The notes under the pieces were generated by a model that searched no databases, had not been told where the DNA came from, and saw only the letters and a program-made list of their open reading frames with translations. The position numbers and the translations under genes were made by a program. A DNA stretch of 16,700 nucleotides from NCBI GenBank assembly GCA_035515475.1, contig DATJBF010000007.1, forward strand, positions 1 through 16,700, written 5' to 3'. Source of the stretch: DATJBF01 sp035515475. Lineage in GTDB: Bacteria; Verrucomicrobiota; Verrucomicrobiia; Palsa-1439. Below, piece after piece: positions 6,359 to 11,902 of this stretch. Positions within the stretch are counted from its first letter, which is position 1. Each line of letters starts with the position of its first letter.

Positions 6359-7096
6359 TCACCACAGTGCCGATTTCCTCTCCGCCAACAGGCGATCCCC
6401 GTCCCAAATGGTCACCCGCCAGGCCGACACCGGGCCCCCGGCACGGAATTCTTCGCCGCGGACCTCAAACGTATGCGAGGAACATCGGACCCAGCGCGGT
6501 TGGTCCAGTAATTCCGAATCGACGTCGGCCGCACGAGAGAGGACGGGCGGAACGAAAGTCTGTTCCTTGACGGCATTCGGCTTGTCCAACTGCCGATACT
6601 CAAACTTTACCAGGTCGACCCTCTCGGGTTCCGGCCCCGAAGTCGAACTGGATTCCTGCTTCCAGCGGGGCGTCCACCGTACGTAAAACTCCTGCCGCTG
6701 CTGATCGATGGGCAGGTTCTGCGGTTCGTAGCCGAGCCGGGCCCCGCCGCGCATCAACAACGCCTGGTCGGCAACGTCGATCTCCTGCAACCGGGTCCGA
6801 CTCGAAACTTCCACCACGCGCGGGCCCGACGCGCACCCGAGCGCGAGGAGCAGCGGGAAAAGAACGTAGAGCAGAAAGCGGAAAGCGTGAAGCGTGGCCG
6901 TTGGTAGGGACACGCCGAGCCTGTCCTGAGCGAAGTCGAAGGGGCGTGTCCAAGCCGCGCCGGAGCGCAGCCCTCCCACGTCCAGGCTGCGGTCGTTGGT
7001 AGGGACACGCGGAGCCTGTCCTGAGCGAAGTCGAAGGGGCGTGTCCAGGCTGCGCCGGAGCGCAGCCCTACCGGGTTCTATTCGGATGCCATTCAT
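6359..7096 (-). CDS. putative lipoprotein of unknown function, N-terminus extended by repeat insertion
   Basis: This 245-codon frame starts at the ATG at 7096, which overlaps the rsmI stop codon as ATGA, a typical coupled start. The first eight residues (MNGIRIEP) are followed by about 58 residues that translate two tandem REP-like copies (ALRRSLDTPLRLRSGQAPR, then RSGAAWTRPFDFAQDRL). Only then comes HAFRFLLYVLFPLLLALGCAS, a signal peptide with a lipobox ending at Cys88. The mature part (about 157 residues) is hydrophilic with no motif I recognise; it ends in VTIWDGDRLLAERKSALW. If the coupled start is used, a long repeat-coded leader precedes the signal peptide. Alternatively translation begins at a non-ATG codon nearer the hydrophobic stretch; no ATG exists there. 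Membrane anchoring is inference from the lipobox; function is unknown. Confidence 0.65.
   Translation of the reverse strand: MNGIRIEPGRAALRRSLDTPLRLRSGQAPRVPTNDRSLDVGGLRSGAAWTRPFDFAQDRLGVSLPTATLHAFRFLLYVLFPLLLALGCASGPRVVEVSSRTRLQEIDVADQALLMRGGARLGYEPQNLPIDQQRQEFYVRWTPRWKQESSSTSGPEPERVDLVKFEYRQLDKPNAVKEQTFVPPVLSRAADVDSELLDQPRWVRCSSHTFEVRGEEFRAGGPVSAWRVTIWDGDRLLAERKSALW
6901..6977 (+). repeat. REP-like element, first of a tandem pair inside the lipoprotein gene
   Basis: It starts TTGGTAGGGACACGC, carries the CTGAGCGAAGTCGAAGG loop module, then GCCGCGCCGGAGCGCAGCC, and ends in a mutated edge (CCCTCCC). It is translated on the complementary strand as part of the long N-terminal leader. Confidence 0.9.
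6996..7072 (+). repeat. REP-like element, second of a tandem pair inside the lipoprotein gene
   Basis: This is one of the cleanest full units: TTGGTAGGGACACGC, loop module CTGAGCGAAGTCGAAGG, GGCGTGTCC, then GGCTGCGC-CGGA-GCGCAGCC and CCCTACC. It begins right after the eighth codon of the lipoprotein gene. It is same-oriented with its neighbour, 18 bp apart. Confidence 0.92.
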
Positions 7097-7914
7097 TCTT
7101 CAGACCCTTCGACGACCACGGTAATTTCCCCTTTGATCCGGCGGTTCTCAAGCTTTTTCAGGATCGCATCGAGATCGCCCCGGACGATCTCCTCGAATTT
7201 CTTGGTCAGCTCGCGGGCGACAACGGCCCGACGGTTCCCCAGCAACTCCCGCATGTCGTGCAGGCTTTTCACGAGACGATAGGGCGACTCGAAAAACACC
7301 AGCGTGAACCGGAGCGCGTCGAGCGCGGACAGCGTCTTGCGGCGCTGGGCCGACTTGTGCGGCAGGAACCCGTAGAACAACGCGGGACAACCCGCAAACC
7401 CGCTCACCGCAAGAGCCATTGTTACCGCGGACGGACCGGGGACGACCTCGATGGAGATGGCAGGGGCGGGCTGTTGCGTAGCCTGGGTCTGGTAGGGCCG
7501 CGCTCCGGCGCGGCCTGGACGCGGGGACCGCGTCCCTACCAACGACAGCGTGTCCCTACCAACGTCGCACCCGCTGCCGCCTTCGTCCCGCTCTAACGCG
7601 CTCTGTGTTTCCAGCACCGCCCGGATCAGCCGCAGACCAGGGTCCGATACCGTGGGCATACCGGCATCGCTCACGAGAGCGACGGTGCGGCCCTGCTGGA
7701 GTTCCCGGAGCAATTCGGCCGTTCGCTTGGCCTCGTTGAACTCGTGGTAGCTGACCAATCGCTTGCTGATCTCATACCGGGCCAGTAGCTTGGCCGTTTG
7801 ACGGGTGTCCTCGGCCGCTATCAGGTCAGCCTCGCGCAGCGCGCGCAACGCCCGCAGCGTGATATCCTCCAGATTGCCTATCGGGGTGCCGACAATGAAA
7901 AGTTTGCCCGCCAT
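7093..7914 (-). CDS. rsmI: 16S rRNA (cytidine(1402)-2'-O)-methyltransferase, with in-frame repeat insertion
   Basis: This is a 273-residue RsmI family member (SAM-dependent, tetrapyrrole-methylase fold). RsmI 2'-O-methylates C1402 of 16S rRNA and acts in the cytoplasm on the 30S subunit. Motifs seen are LFIVGTPIGNLEDITLRAL (5-23), AAEDTRQT (33-40), VSDAGMPTVSDPG (81-93), VPGPSAV (158-164) and FYGFLPHKSAQRR. Between LIRAVLE (97-102) and ISIEVVPGPSAV (153-164) the family normally has only a few residues, but here about 50 intervene. Residues 117-142 of these are REP-like repeat sequence (LVGTRSPRPGRAGARPYQ). Frame and all downstream motifs are intact, so the protein is probably still made. The ATG at 7914 has no clear Shine-Dalgarno and lies in the loop of a short GCCCG/CGGGC hairpin. 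The stop overlaps the start of the downstream lipoprotein gene by 4 bp. Confidence 0.93.
   Translation of the reverse strand: MAGKLFIVGTPIGNLEDITLRALRALREADLIAAEDTRQTAKLLARYEISKRLVSYHEFNEAKRTAELLRELQQGRTVALVSDAGMPTVSDPGLRLIRAVLETQSALERDEGGSGCDVGRDTLSLVGTRSPRPGRAGARPYQTQATQQPAPAISIEVVPGPSAVTMALAVSGFAGCPALFYGFLPHKSAQRRKTLSALDALRFTLVFFESPYRLVKSLHDMRELLGNRRAVVARELTKKFEEIVRGDLDAILKKLENRRIKGEITVVVEGSEE
7491..7563 (-). repeat. REP-like element inside rsmI
   Basis: In plus-strand order it reads GGTAGGG, CCGCGC-TCCG-GCGCGG, then GGACGCGG/CCGCGTCC, CCCTACCAA, and a short extra GTGTCCCTACCAA. Orientation is opposite to the copies in the ligase and lipoprotein genes. It is in frame with rsmI and stop-free there. 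Confidence 0.9.
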
Positions 7915-7921
7915 AACGGGC
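7906..7921 (-). promoter_or_regulatory. short hairpin holding the rsmI start codon
   Basis: GCCCG (7906-7910) pairs with CGGGC (7917-7921), leaving the ATG of rsmI in the six-base loop. No Shine-Dalgarno sequence is seen upstream. A role in initiation is speculative. Confidence 0.3.
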
Positions 7922-7959
7922 GGAATCTAGAGGGTAGGGCAGGGGAAGGCAAGATGGGA

Positions 7960-8127
7960 TTGGTAGGTACACGGTCCGGTTGTTGGTAGGGACACGTTCC
8001 GGCGTGTCCGTGGTCGTTGGTAGGGACACGCGGAGCCTGCCCTGAGCGAAGTCGATGGGGCCCGTCCATGCCCCGCCGGAGCGGGCCCCTACCGCGCGGT
8101 GCCCTACCATGTGGATGGCCCTACCAC
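7960..8127 (+). repeat. REP-like element cluster between PEP-CTERM gene and rsmI
   Basis: It has several partial units: TTGGTAGGTACACG, TTGGTAGGGACACGTTCCGG, then a full unit with CTGAGCGAAGTCGATGGGG and CCCCGCCGGAGCGGG ending CCCCTACC. Two degraded edges (CCCTACCA) follow at about 8102 and 8120. Confidence 0.88.
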
Positions 8128-8135
8128 TAAACGAC

Positions 8136-8163
8136 AAGGAGCCTGTCTTTCGACAGGCCCCTT
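8136..8163 (-). terminator. likely terminator of the PEP-CTERM gene
   Basis: A strong hairpin, GCCTGTC-TTTC-GACAGGC, is extended by AAGG/CCTT across one mismatch. It starts about 46 bp past the PEP-CTERM stop. The minus strand continues CCTTGTCGTTTAG, a weak T-rich tail. Confidence 0.6.
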
Positions 8164-8208
8164 GCGAGACGGAAAGAATACTCTACAACCTACAAACTTA
8201 CTTGCTTC

Positions 8209-8862
8209 TTAGCTACGACGACGGCGGATGGCCAACAGACCCAGCAGGCCCGTGCCAACCAGCATGATCGTGGACGGCTCAGGAACTGAAGCCAGACCAT
8301 AGGCATCAACGATGCCGCCAGCCCAGTCGCTGTTCAAGGTCGAGTAGCCGTATTCACCAATCAGGACGCCGCCCGAACCAACACCAGCCAAGTCCATCGT
8401 TATACCAACAGCCGTGTCAGTCAGGGGGAAGATCCATGGATTACTGGAATCAGGGTCACTGGTCTGGACATTCGGCCCCTTGAATACACCAACCGCACCC
8501 GCGGAGCTGAACGTTGCTGTATCGAACGCGATGAGATACGCATGCGTGTTCAAGAACGCGCCGCCCGCTGTGCCATTGCCGCCCGAGAAGGTCAGCGTGC
8601 TGTCAATGGCTGTTGCATCCCAGACATGGAACGCGGCCCAAACCGCGGTCGGAGACGCGCCCAACGCGGCGATCGCGGCATCGGACATCGTGCCGAAGTT
8701 GCCGAGGGCCACATAGGCGCCTTCGTTCAACTGGGTGGTCAGATCGCTGTACGTCAACTCACCGTTGTTCGCGCCGGTGTACGCAACCGTCATTGCGAAC
8801 GCGCTCATTCCCACACACAAGAGCGTTACGACTACTGCTACTAGAGTCTTCTTTCCGTTCAT
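8209..8862 (-). CDS. PEP-CTERM sorting domain protein
   Basis: This 217-residue exported protein has a signal peptide at residues about 1-23 (NGKKTLVAVVVTLLCVGMSA then FA) and an alanine/glycine/threonine-rich central part with no recognised enzyme motif. It ends in VPEPSTIMLVGTGLLGLLAIRRRRS (the last 25 residues): a PEP motif, a hydrophobic helix and an arginine cluster. That tripartite tail is the PEP-CTERM sorting signal, processed by an exosortase in bacteria that make an exopolysaccharide matrix. No exosortase gene is visible in this window. I chose the ATG at 8862 because GGGAGAAC lies about 7 nt upstream; the in-frame ATG at 8883 has no better site. A strong hairpin follows the stop. 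It lies 161 bp downstream of the TIGR02597-like gene in the same direction. Confidence 0.9.
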   Translation of the reverse strand: MNGKKTLVAVVVTLLCVGMSAFAMTVAYTGANNGELTYSDLTTQLNEGAYVALGNFGTMSDAAIAALGASPTAVWAAFHVWDATAIDSTLTFSGGNGTAGGAFLNTHAYLIAFDTATFSSAGAVGVFKGPNVQTSDPDSSNPWIFPLTDTAVGITMDLAGVGSGGVLIGEYGYSTLNSDWAGGIVDAYGLASVPEPSTIMLVGTGLLGLLAIRRRRS

Positions 8863-8934
8863 TGCTGTTCTCCCTTTCCTCATTTCCGTTTCCCTAACTA
8901 TTTTCGTGACCTCTACTCGCTTATATGGTCTCGA

Positions 8935-9015
8935 TTACTTCTCTCACCTAACTTCTCTTCTCACCTGTTAACTGCTTGCTTCTTCCTCTTTAACTCTTCA
9001 ACTTCTTAACTTATC
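8935..9015 (-). repeat. purine-rich short repeat tract upstream of the PEP-CTERM gene
   Basis: The minus strand reads as degenerate heptamer-like units: GTTGATAA, GTTAAGAA, GTTGAAGA, GTTAAAGA, then GTGAGAAGAGAA and GTTAGGTGAGAGAAG. It fills most of the gap between the two exported-protein genes. No clear promoter was found in it. Confidence 0.6.
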
Positions 9016-9023
9016 AACTGTCC

Positions 9024-10097
9024 TTAGTTGCTGAATGGCTGCGTCATGACCCAGTTGAAAGGCGACGCGTTGAGCCGCAGAATAACTGCCGTGCCGCCCA
9101 GCGGAATCGTGGTTCCACCTTGGTTGGTAGCGCCATTGAAGGACGACCGCCACCCGGATCCGCCGGAACCTGCGTTCGTCTTGTAATAGTACACCGCGTA
9201 GCTCTGGCCAACCGGATCCCAGATGTTAATGTTGTCTGCCGCAGACGAGCCCGACCCGCCTTGGACGCCGGTCGAGGAGCTGCCGGTCCAAAGCTGGCTA
9301 TTGGCCAATGTGAAAGCGAACGGATACACATTGCCCGCGAATGTCGTCCCGTGCCCAACGATTGGGCTGATGGTGTTGCCCAACTTGACCGCGCCCACAA
9401 GCAGTATATTGGTGGGCGTAGACGCCGCCCGAAGAACGGCGATGCCCTGATCGATATAGAGCGGGGTGTCCCCTTGGTTGGTCGCGCCATTGAAGGATGA
9501 ACGCCACCCGGAACCACCAGAACCTGCGTTGGTCTTGTAATAGTAGACCGCAAAGCTCTGGCCAGACGGAACCCAAACGTTGATGTTATCTGCCGCAGAC
9601 GCGCTCGAGCCGCCCTGGAAACCGCTCGCAACACCGTTAGCGCCAAGCGCTGTCTTCAGTGTCCAGCTTGGCCGAATCAGATAGCTCTGGGCTGACAGAC
9701 CCGGTGAGTTCGTCACCGAATGGGCCAAGGTAATCGTTCCAGGAGCCGTTGTGCCCGTAATCGCGTCGAAGTAACCCGCCAACGGGCCAGACGTGACTTC
9801 CAGCTCATAAGGTTTCGCACTGGAATAGTTCCATTGATTGTTGGTGAAACTTGCGCTGCTATCGGTCAACGTGCTGCCGAGTATGTCCGCCACGCCCTTC
9901 TGTTCGGGCAACTGCGTCATACCCAAGCCCCAGACCGTAGTCTTGTTGGGGCCGGCAACGCAGCTCAGCGTGATGAACCCGACAGGGTCGGTAGTAACAT
10001 CAGCCACGGCAGTGTAGCTGATCAAAGTGGTCAAACCGAGTGCGACCACGAGAATTGCCTTTGGTAAGAAACTCCAGCTCCTTGGTGTGTTATGCAT
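9024..10097 (-). CDS. secreted protein resembling the verrucomicrobial TIGR02597 family
   Basis: This 357-residue protein has an N-terminal signal peptide (hydrophobic residues about 13-32, cleavage near AVA/DVTTDPVGF). The start of the mature chain, DVTTDPVGFITLSC, is the hallmark I associate with TIGR02597, a paralogous family in Verrucomicrobium and relatives; function unknown. Residues about 161-225 and 280-343 are a tandem duplication: both contain SSAADNIN(V/I)W, GQS(F/Y)AVYYYKTN and AGSGGSGWRSSFNGATNQG. There is no PEP-CTERM tail, so the protein is probably released or surface-attached by other means. AGGAGAAG lies about 4-6 nt before the ATG, so the start is well supported. Two candidate sigma70-type promoters lie 110-245 bp upstream. 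The adjacent co-directional PEP-CTERM gene could share readthrough transcription. Confidence 0.85.
   Translation of the reverse strand: MHNTPRSWSFLPKAILVVALGLTTLISYTAVADVTTDPVGFITLSCVAGPNKTTVWGLGMTQLPEQKGVADILGSTLTDSSASFTNNQWNYSSAKPYELEVTSGPLAGYFDAITGTTAPGTITLAHSVTNSPGLSAQSYLIRPSWTLKTALGANGVASGFQGGSSASAADNINVWVPSGQSFAVYYYKTNAGSGGSGWRSSFNGATNQGDTPLYIDQGIAVLRAASTPTNILLVGAVKLGNTISPIVGHGTTFAGNVYPFAFTLANSQLWTGSSSTGVQGGSGSSAADNINIWDPVGQSYAVYYYKTNAGSGGSGWRSSFNGATNQGGTTIPLGGTAVILRLNASPFNWVMTQPFSN
9120..9245 (-). repeat. intragenic duplicated segment, copy B (TIGR02597-like gene)
   Basis: It matches 9476-9600 over about 125 bp with few differences, for example both contain GCGCCATTGAAGGA and CTTGTAATAGTA. 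It encodes the second GSGGSGWRSSFNGATNQG block. Confidence 0.85.
9476..9600 (-). repeat. intragenic duplicated segment, copy A (TIGR02597-like gene)
   Basis: This is the partner of 9120-9245, encoding the first GSGGSGWRSSFNGATNQG block about 119 residues earlier in the protein. Confidence 0.85.
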
Positions 10098-10128
10098 ATC
10101 TTCTCCTCGCCTTATTACCCGATTACTC

Positions 10129-10146
10129 GTTCACGACTCGGTGAAC
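10129..10146 (-). promoter_or_regulatory. hairpin in the leader of the TIGR02597-like gene
   Basis: GTTCAC and GTGAAC form a perfect 6-bp stem with a 6-base loop, between the candidate promoter and the ribosome-binding site. Any function is unknown. Confidence 0.3.
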
Positions 10147-10211
10147 TTGATTCCCTATACGATTGTACCTATCCAAATACCCTATAGCCTCAGTCTACCA
10201 AACCTGCGCGT

Positions 10212-10240
10212 AGATTATCAGACGCGCGTGCTCGTGTCAA
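10212..10240 (-). promoter_or_regulatory. candidate sigma70-type promoter, proximal, for the TIGR02597-like gene
   Basis: On the minus strand TTGACA (10240-10235) is separated by 17 bp from TAATCT (10217-10212); the overlapping GATAAT gives a 15-bp spacing. It is preceded by AAAAAGGTG. The transcript would have a leader of roughly 105 nt. Confidence 0.65.
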
Positions 10241-10312
10241 CACCTTTTTGCTTCCCGTCGGACTCCACTCTCACCATACCTGCTGCACAAACTCGCACAA
10301 CTTACCGTGCGC

Positions 10313-10342
10313 ACACTAGCAGAGGTATGGAAGTGATGTCAA
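10313..10342 (-). promoter_or_regulatory. candidate sigma70-type promoter, distal, same gene
   Basis: TTGACA (10342-10337) is separated by 18 bp from TAGTGT (10318-10313), preceded by AAAAAAGGTG. It shares the block AAAAAGGTGTTGACA with the proximal promoter about 100 bp away. Confidence 0.5.
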
Positions 10343-10359
10343 CACCTTTTTTCGACGGA

Positions 10360-10842
10360 GATACACCGGCCAATTTACTCCCCAAAACCCAGCGTCGACC
10401 ACCCCTCAATTACCGCGGGATTCTGCGGGTTTTCTCAGCAGCGATAACGGTATGTCACGCCAACTGAACACTAAAAAAATAACTGCCGGTGGCCCTTCCG
10501 TCAGCTCTGCCGCCGCGAGTTACCGGGAGGAAAACAACCCTTCCCGTCGCCCGCCAACGCCGGGGCCGCTGCCCCCGACGCCGAATGGCCTGTCGAACCG
10601 CGCGATCGACCCTCGCCAGTCGCGACCATCCGCAGCAATCACACCTGCATCGTCAAAGAACCCGGAACAACTTTAAGAAATCGTCACCAACGCGGTTGAT
10701 CCGTTGCTGTCGTTTCTGTGCGCAAGTTATAGCCGAGCGGCGATTCGACGACAATCGGGAAGCTGACCGATTCTCGGTTGGGATGAATACCGGGCCGGTC
10801 CCGGTAAATGTCCTATGCGCCGGACGCGGACGCTTGGGCGCC
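10360..10842. other. non-coding stretch without recognised content
   Basis: About 480 bp between the distal promoter and the REP copy next to the RAYT gene. Short frames occur (for example 10452-10676) but have low-complexity proline/serine composition and no ribosome-binding site. I see no RNA gene. One small palindrome, ACCGGG-CCGGT-CCCGGT, lies near 10788-10804. Confidence 0.5.
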
Positions 10843-10936
10843 GGTAGGGCTGCGCTCCGGCGCAGCCTGGACACGCGGAGCGTGTCCCCACTAACGACAC
10901 GGACACGACGTGGACACGCCGGAGCGTCCCTACCAA
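10843..10936 (-). repeat. REP-like element directly after the RAYT stop
   Basis: It reads GGTAGGG, GCTGCGC-TCCG-GCGCAGC, GGACACGC-GGA-GCGTGTCC, a second GGACACG arm, and CCCTACCAA. The CCCTACCAA edge touches the TAA stop of the transposase gene. Confidence 0.9.
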
Positions 10937-11407
10937 TTATATGATCTCGTGGACCCGGCCCTGATAAGGCCAATCCTCAGGACGCTCGACCAAACCCGCT
11001 CGCACCGGATTTTCTCGCACGTATTGCCACTTTTGGAAATAACTTTCCCCGGTTCGCAATCGATGATGGAATCCGCCCCGTTGAAATTTTCCGATCCCCG
11101 GCAGCGTTCTGGTCAATCGGCCTTTCCAAAATGTCATCCAGCATTCGATCGTAATTTCCGGAACGCCCGGCGCGCAGAACAAATGCACGGGGTCCGGCAT
11201 CAGGAGAAAATCACAAACCAGCCACGTTGTCGCGGTGCGCGCCCAGATATCATGCAGCGAGCGTTGAACGTCGGCTCGTGCGAGCCAACGAGCGCGGTCC
11301 CCGGTGCAAACGGTCAGGAAAACCCAATTCGAACCGCGCGCCGAAATGTGTACGCCCTTCGCGGGACTCCGACGCTGATGGAATCGGGCGATCACGCTCG
11401 GCAGCAT
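10937..11407 (-). CDS. REP-associated tyrosine transposase (RAYT), HUH motif altered
   Basis: This 156-residue member of the Y1/IS200-like transposase family belongs to the RAYT group. Landmarks are NWVFLTVCTGDRARWL (27-42), FLLMPDPVHLFCAPG (67-81), FHHRLRTGESYFQKWQYVREN (113-133), then PVRAGLV and RPEDWPYQG (142-150). Family members read M-P-(N/D)-H-V-H-L at the second site (two metal-binding histidines). Here the first is proline (P73, codon 11189-11191, CCC where CAC is expected) and H75 remains. A tyrosine in WQYVRENPV (Y129) is in the expected place for the nucleophile. The open frame runs upstream to 11665 but that part is repeat sequence; I place the start at ATG 11407 (MLPSVIARFHQRRSP). 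REP-like copies sit immediately after the stop and about 65 bp before the start. RAYTs are domesticated, single-copy transposases thought to mobilise REP palindromes. This copy may be inactive. Confidence 0.85.
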   Translation of the reverse strand: MLPSVIARFHQRRSPAKGVHISARGSNWVFLTVCTGDRARWLARADVQRSLHDIWARTATTWLVCDFLLMPDPVHLFCAPGVPEITIECWMTFWKGRLTRTLPGIGKFQRGGFHHRLRTGESYFQKWQYVRENPVRAGLVERPEDWPYQGRVHEII

Positions 11408-11471
11408 ACCGGCCTGCCAAAGCAACCGACAAGTCGCCGGTCGAGTCGACACCGAGTAGCGCACGGGACCC

Positions 11472-11566
11472 GGTAGGGCCACGGACACGCGGTAGGGCTG
11501 CGCTCTGCGCGGCCCGGACGCGGTGACCGTGTCCCTACCAACGACCAGGAGCGTGTTCCTACCAAC
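11472..11566 (-). repeat. REP-like element upstream of the RAYT gene
   Basis: It reads GGTAGGGCCACGGACACGC, GGTAGGG, GCTGCGC/GCGCGGCC, GGACGCGG/CCGTGTCC, CCCTACCAA, plus a degenerate TTCCTACCAA edge. With the copy at 10843-10936 it brackets the transposase gene, both in the same orientation. Confidence 0.88.
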
Positions 11567-11586
11567 GGTGCGGATACGACGCGGGC

Positions 11587-11615
11587 TTGACACAATTGTA
11601 CGCGCTGGAATATTT
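11587..11615 (+). promoter_or_regulatory. candidate promoter upstream of galT
   Basis: TTGACA (11587-11592) is followed after 17 bp by ATATTT, or after 15 bp by GAATAT. The leader to galT would be about 280 nt, so the link to galT is uncertain. Confidence 0.4.
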
Positions 11616-11764
11616 GGGGAAGATTCCGGTGCGACGGGCCACCGCACGCGGCAACGCTCGAACAAGGGAGGGGGCTGGTTTCAAATTTGCTTTATCCTTA
11701 TCTGGCTCCCGGCGGCGTTGGGCCACCGGAGATTTTGCTCTACAAGCTGCGGGAGAAATGGCAC

Positions 11765-11839
11765 AAAGGAGAGAGCAAAGAGGAAGAGCAAGAGCGGGAG
11801 TAGGAGTAAGAGGAGGGCGAGGAGGACGGGCAGGACCAA
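11765..11839 (+). repeat. purine-rich degenerate repeat tract upstream of galT
   Basis: An almost uninterrupted run of A/G with GAGCAAGAGCGGGAGTAGG-like units lies 64-138 bp before galT. The opposite strand reads as a poly-leucine frame, which is an artefact of composition. Confidence 0.6.
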
Positions 11840-11902
11840 AAGCAACAGCAGGCGACGCGCTGAATTGTTTTGCGCAGCCTGAGCAAGTGGGAACAATCGA
11901 AC

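Noticed and set aside
2251..8127. CRISPR-like array from repeated units
   Set aside because: The repeats are palindromic, irregularly spaced, of both orientations, found inside genes, and lack uniform spacers or nearby cas genes.
10452..10676. 74-codon plus-strand frame in the gap before the RAYT gene
   Set aside because: Ser/Pro low complexity, no Shine-Dalgarno and no recognisable domain.
11408..11665. N-terminal extension of the RAYT frame to 11665
   Set aside because: The extra 86 residues translate a REP copy and flanking sequence. RAYT similarity begins just after the ATG at 11407.
11681..11896. 71-codon minus-strand frame resembling a leucine-rich membrane peptide
   Set aside because: The leucines come from the purine-rich repeat read in antisense; no start signal or conservation supports it.
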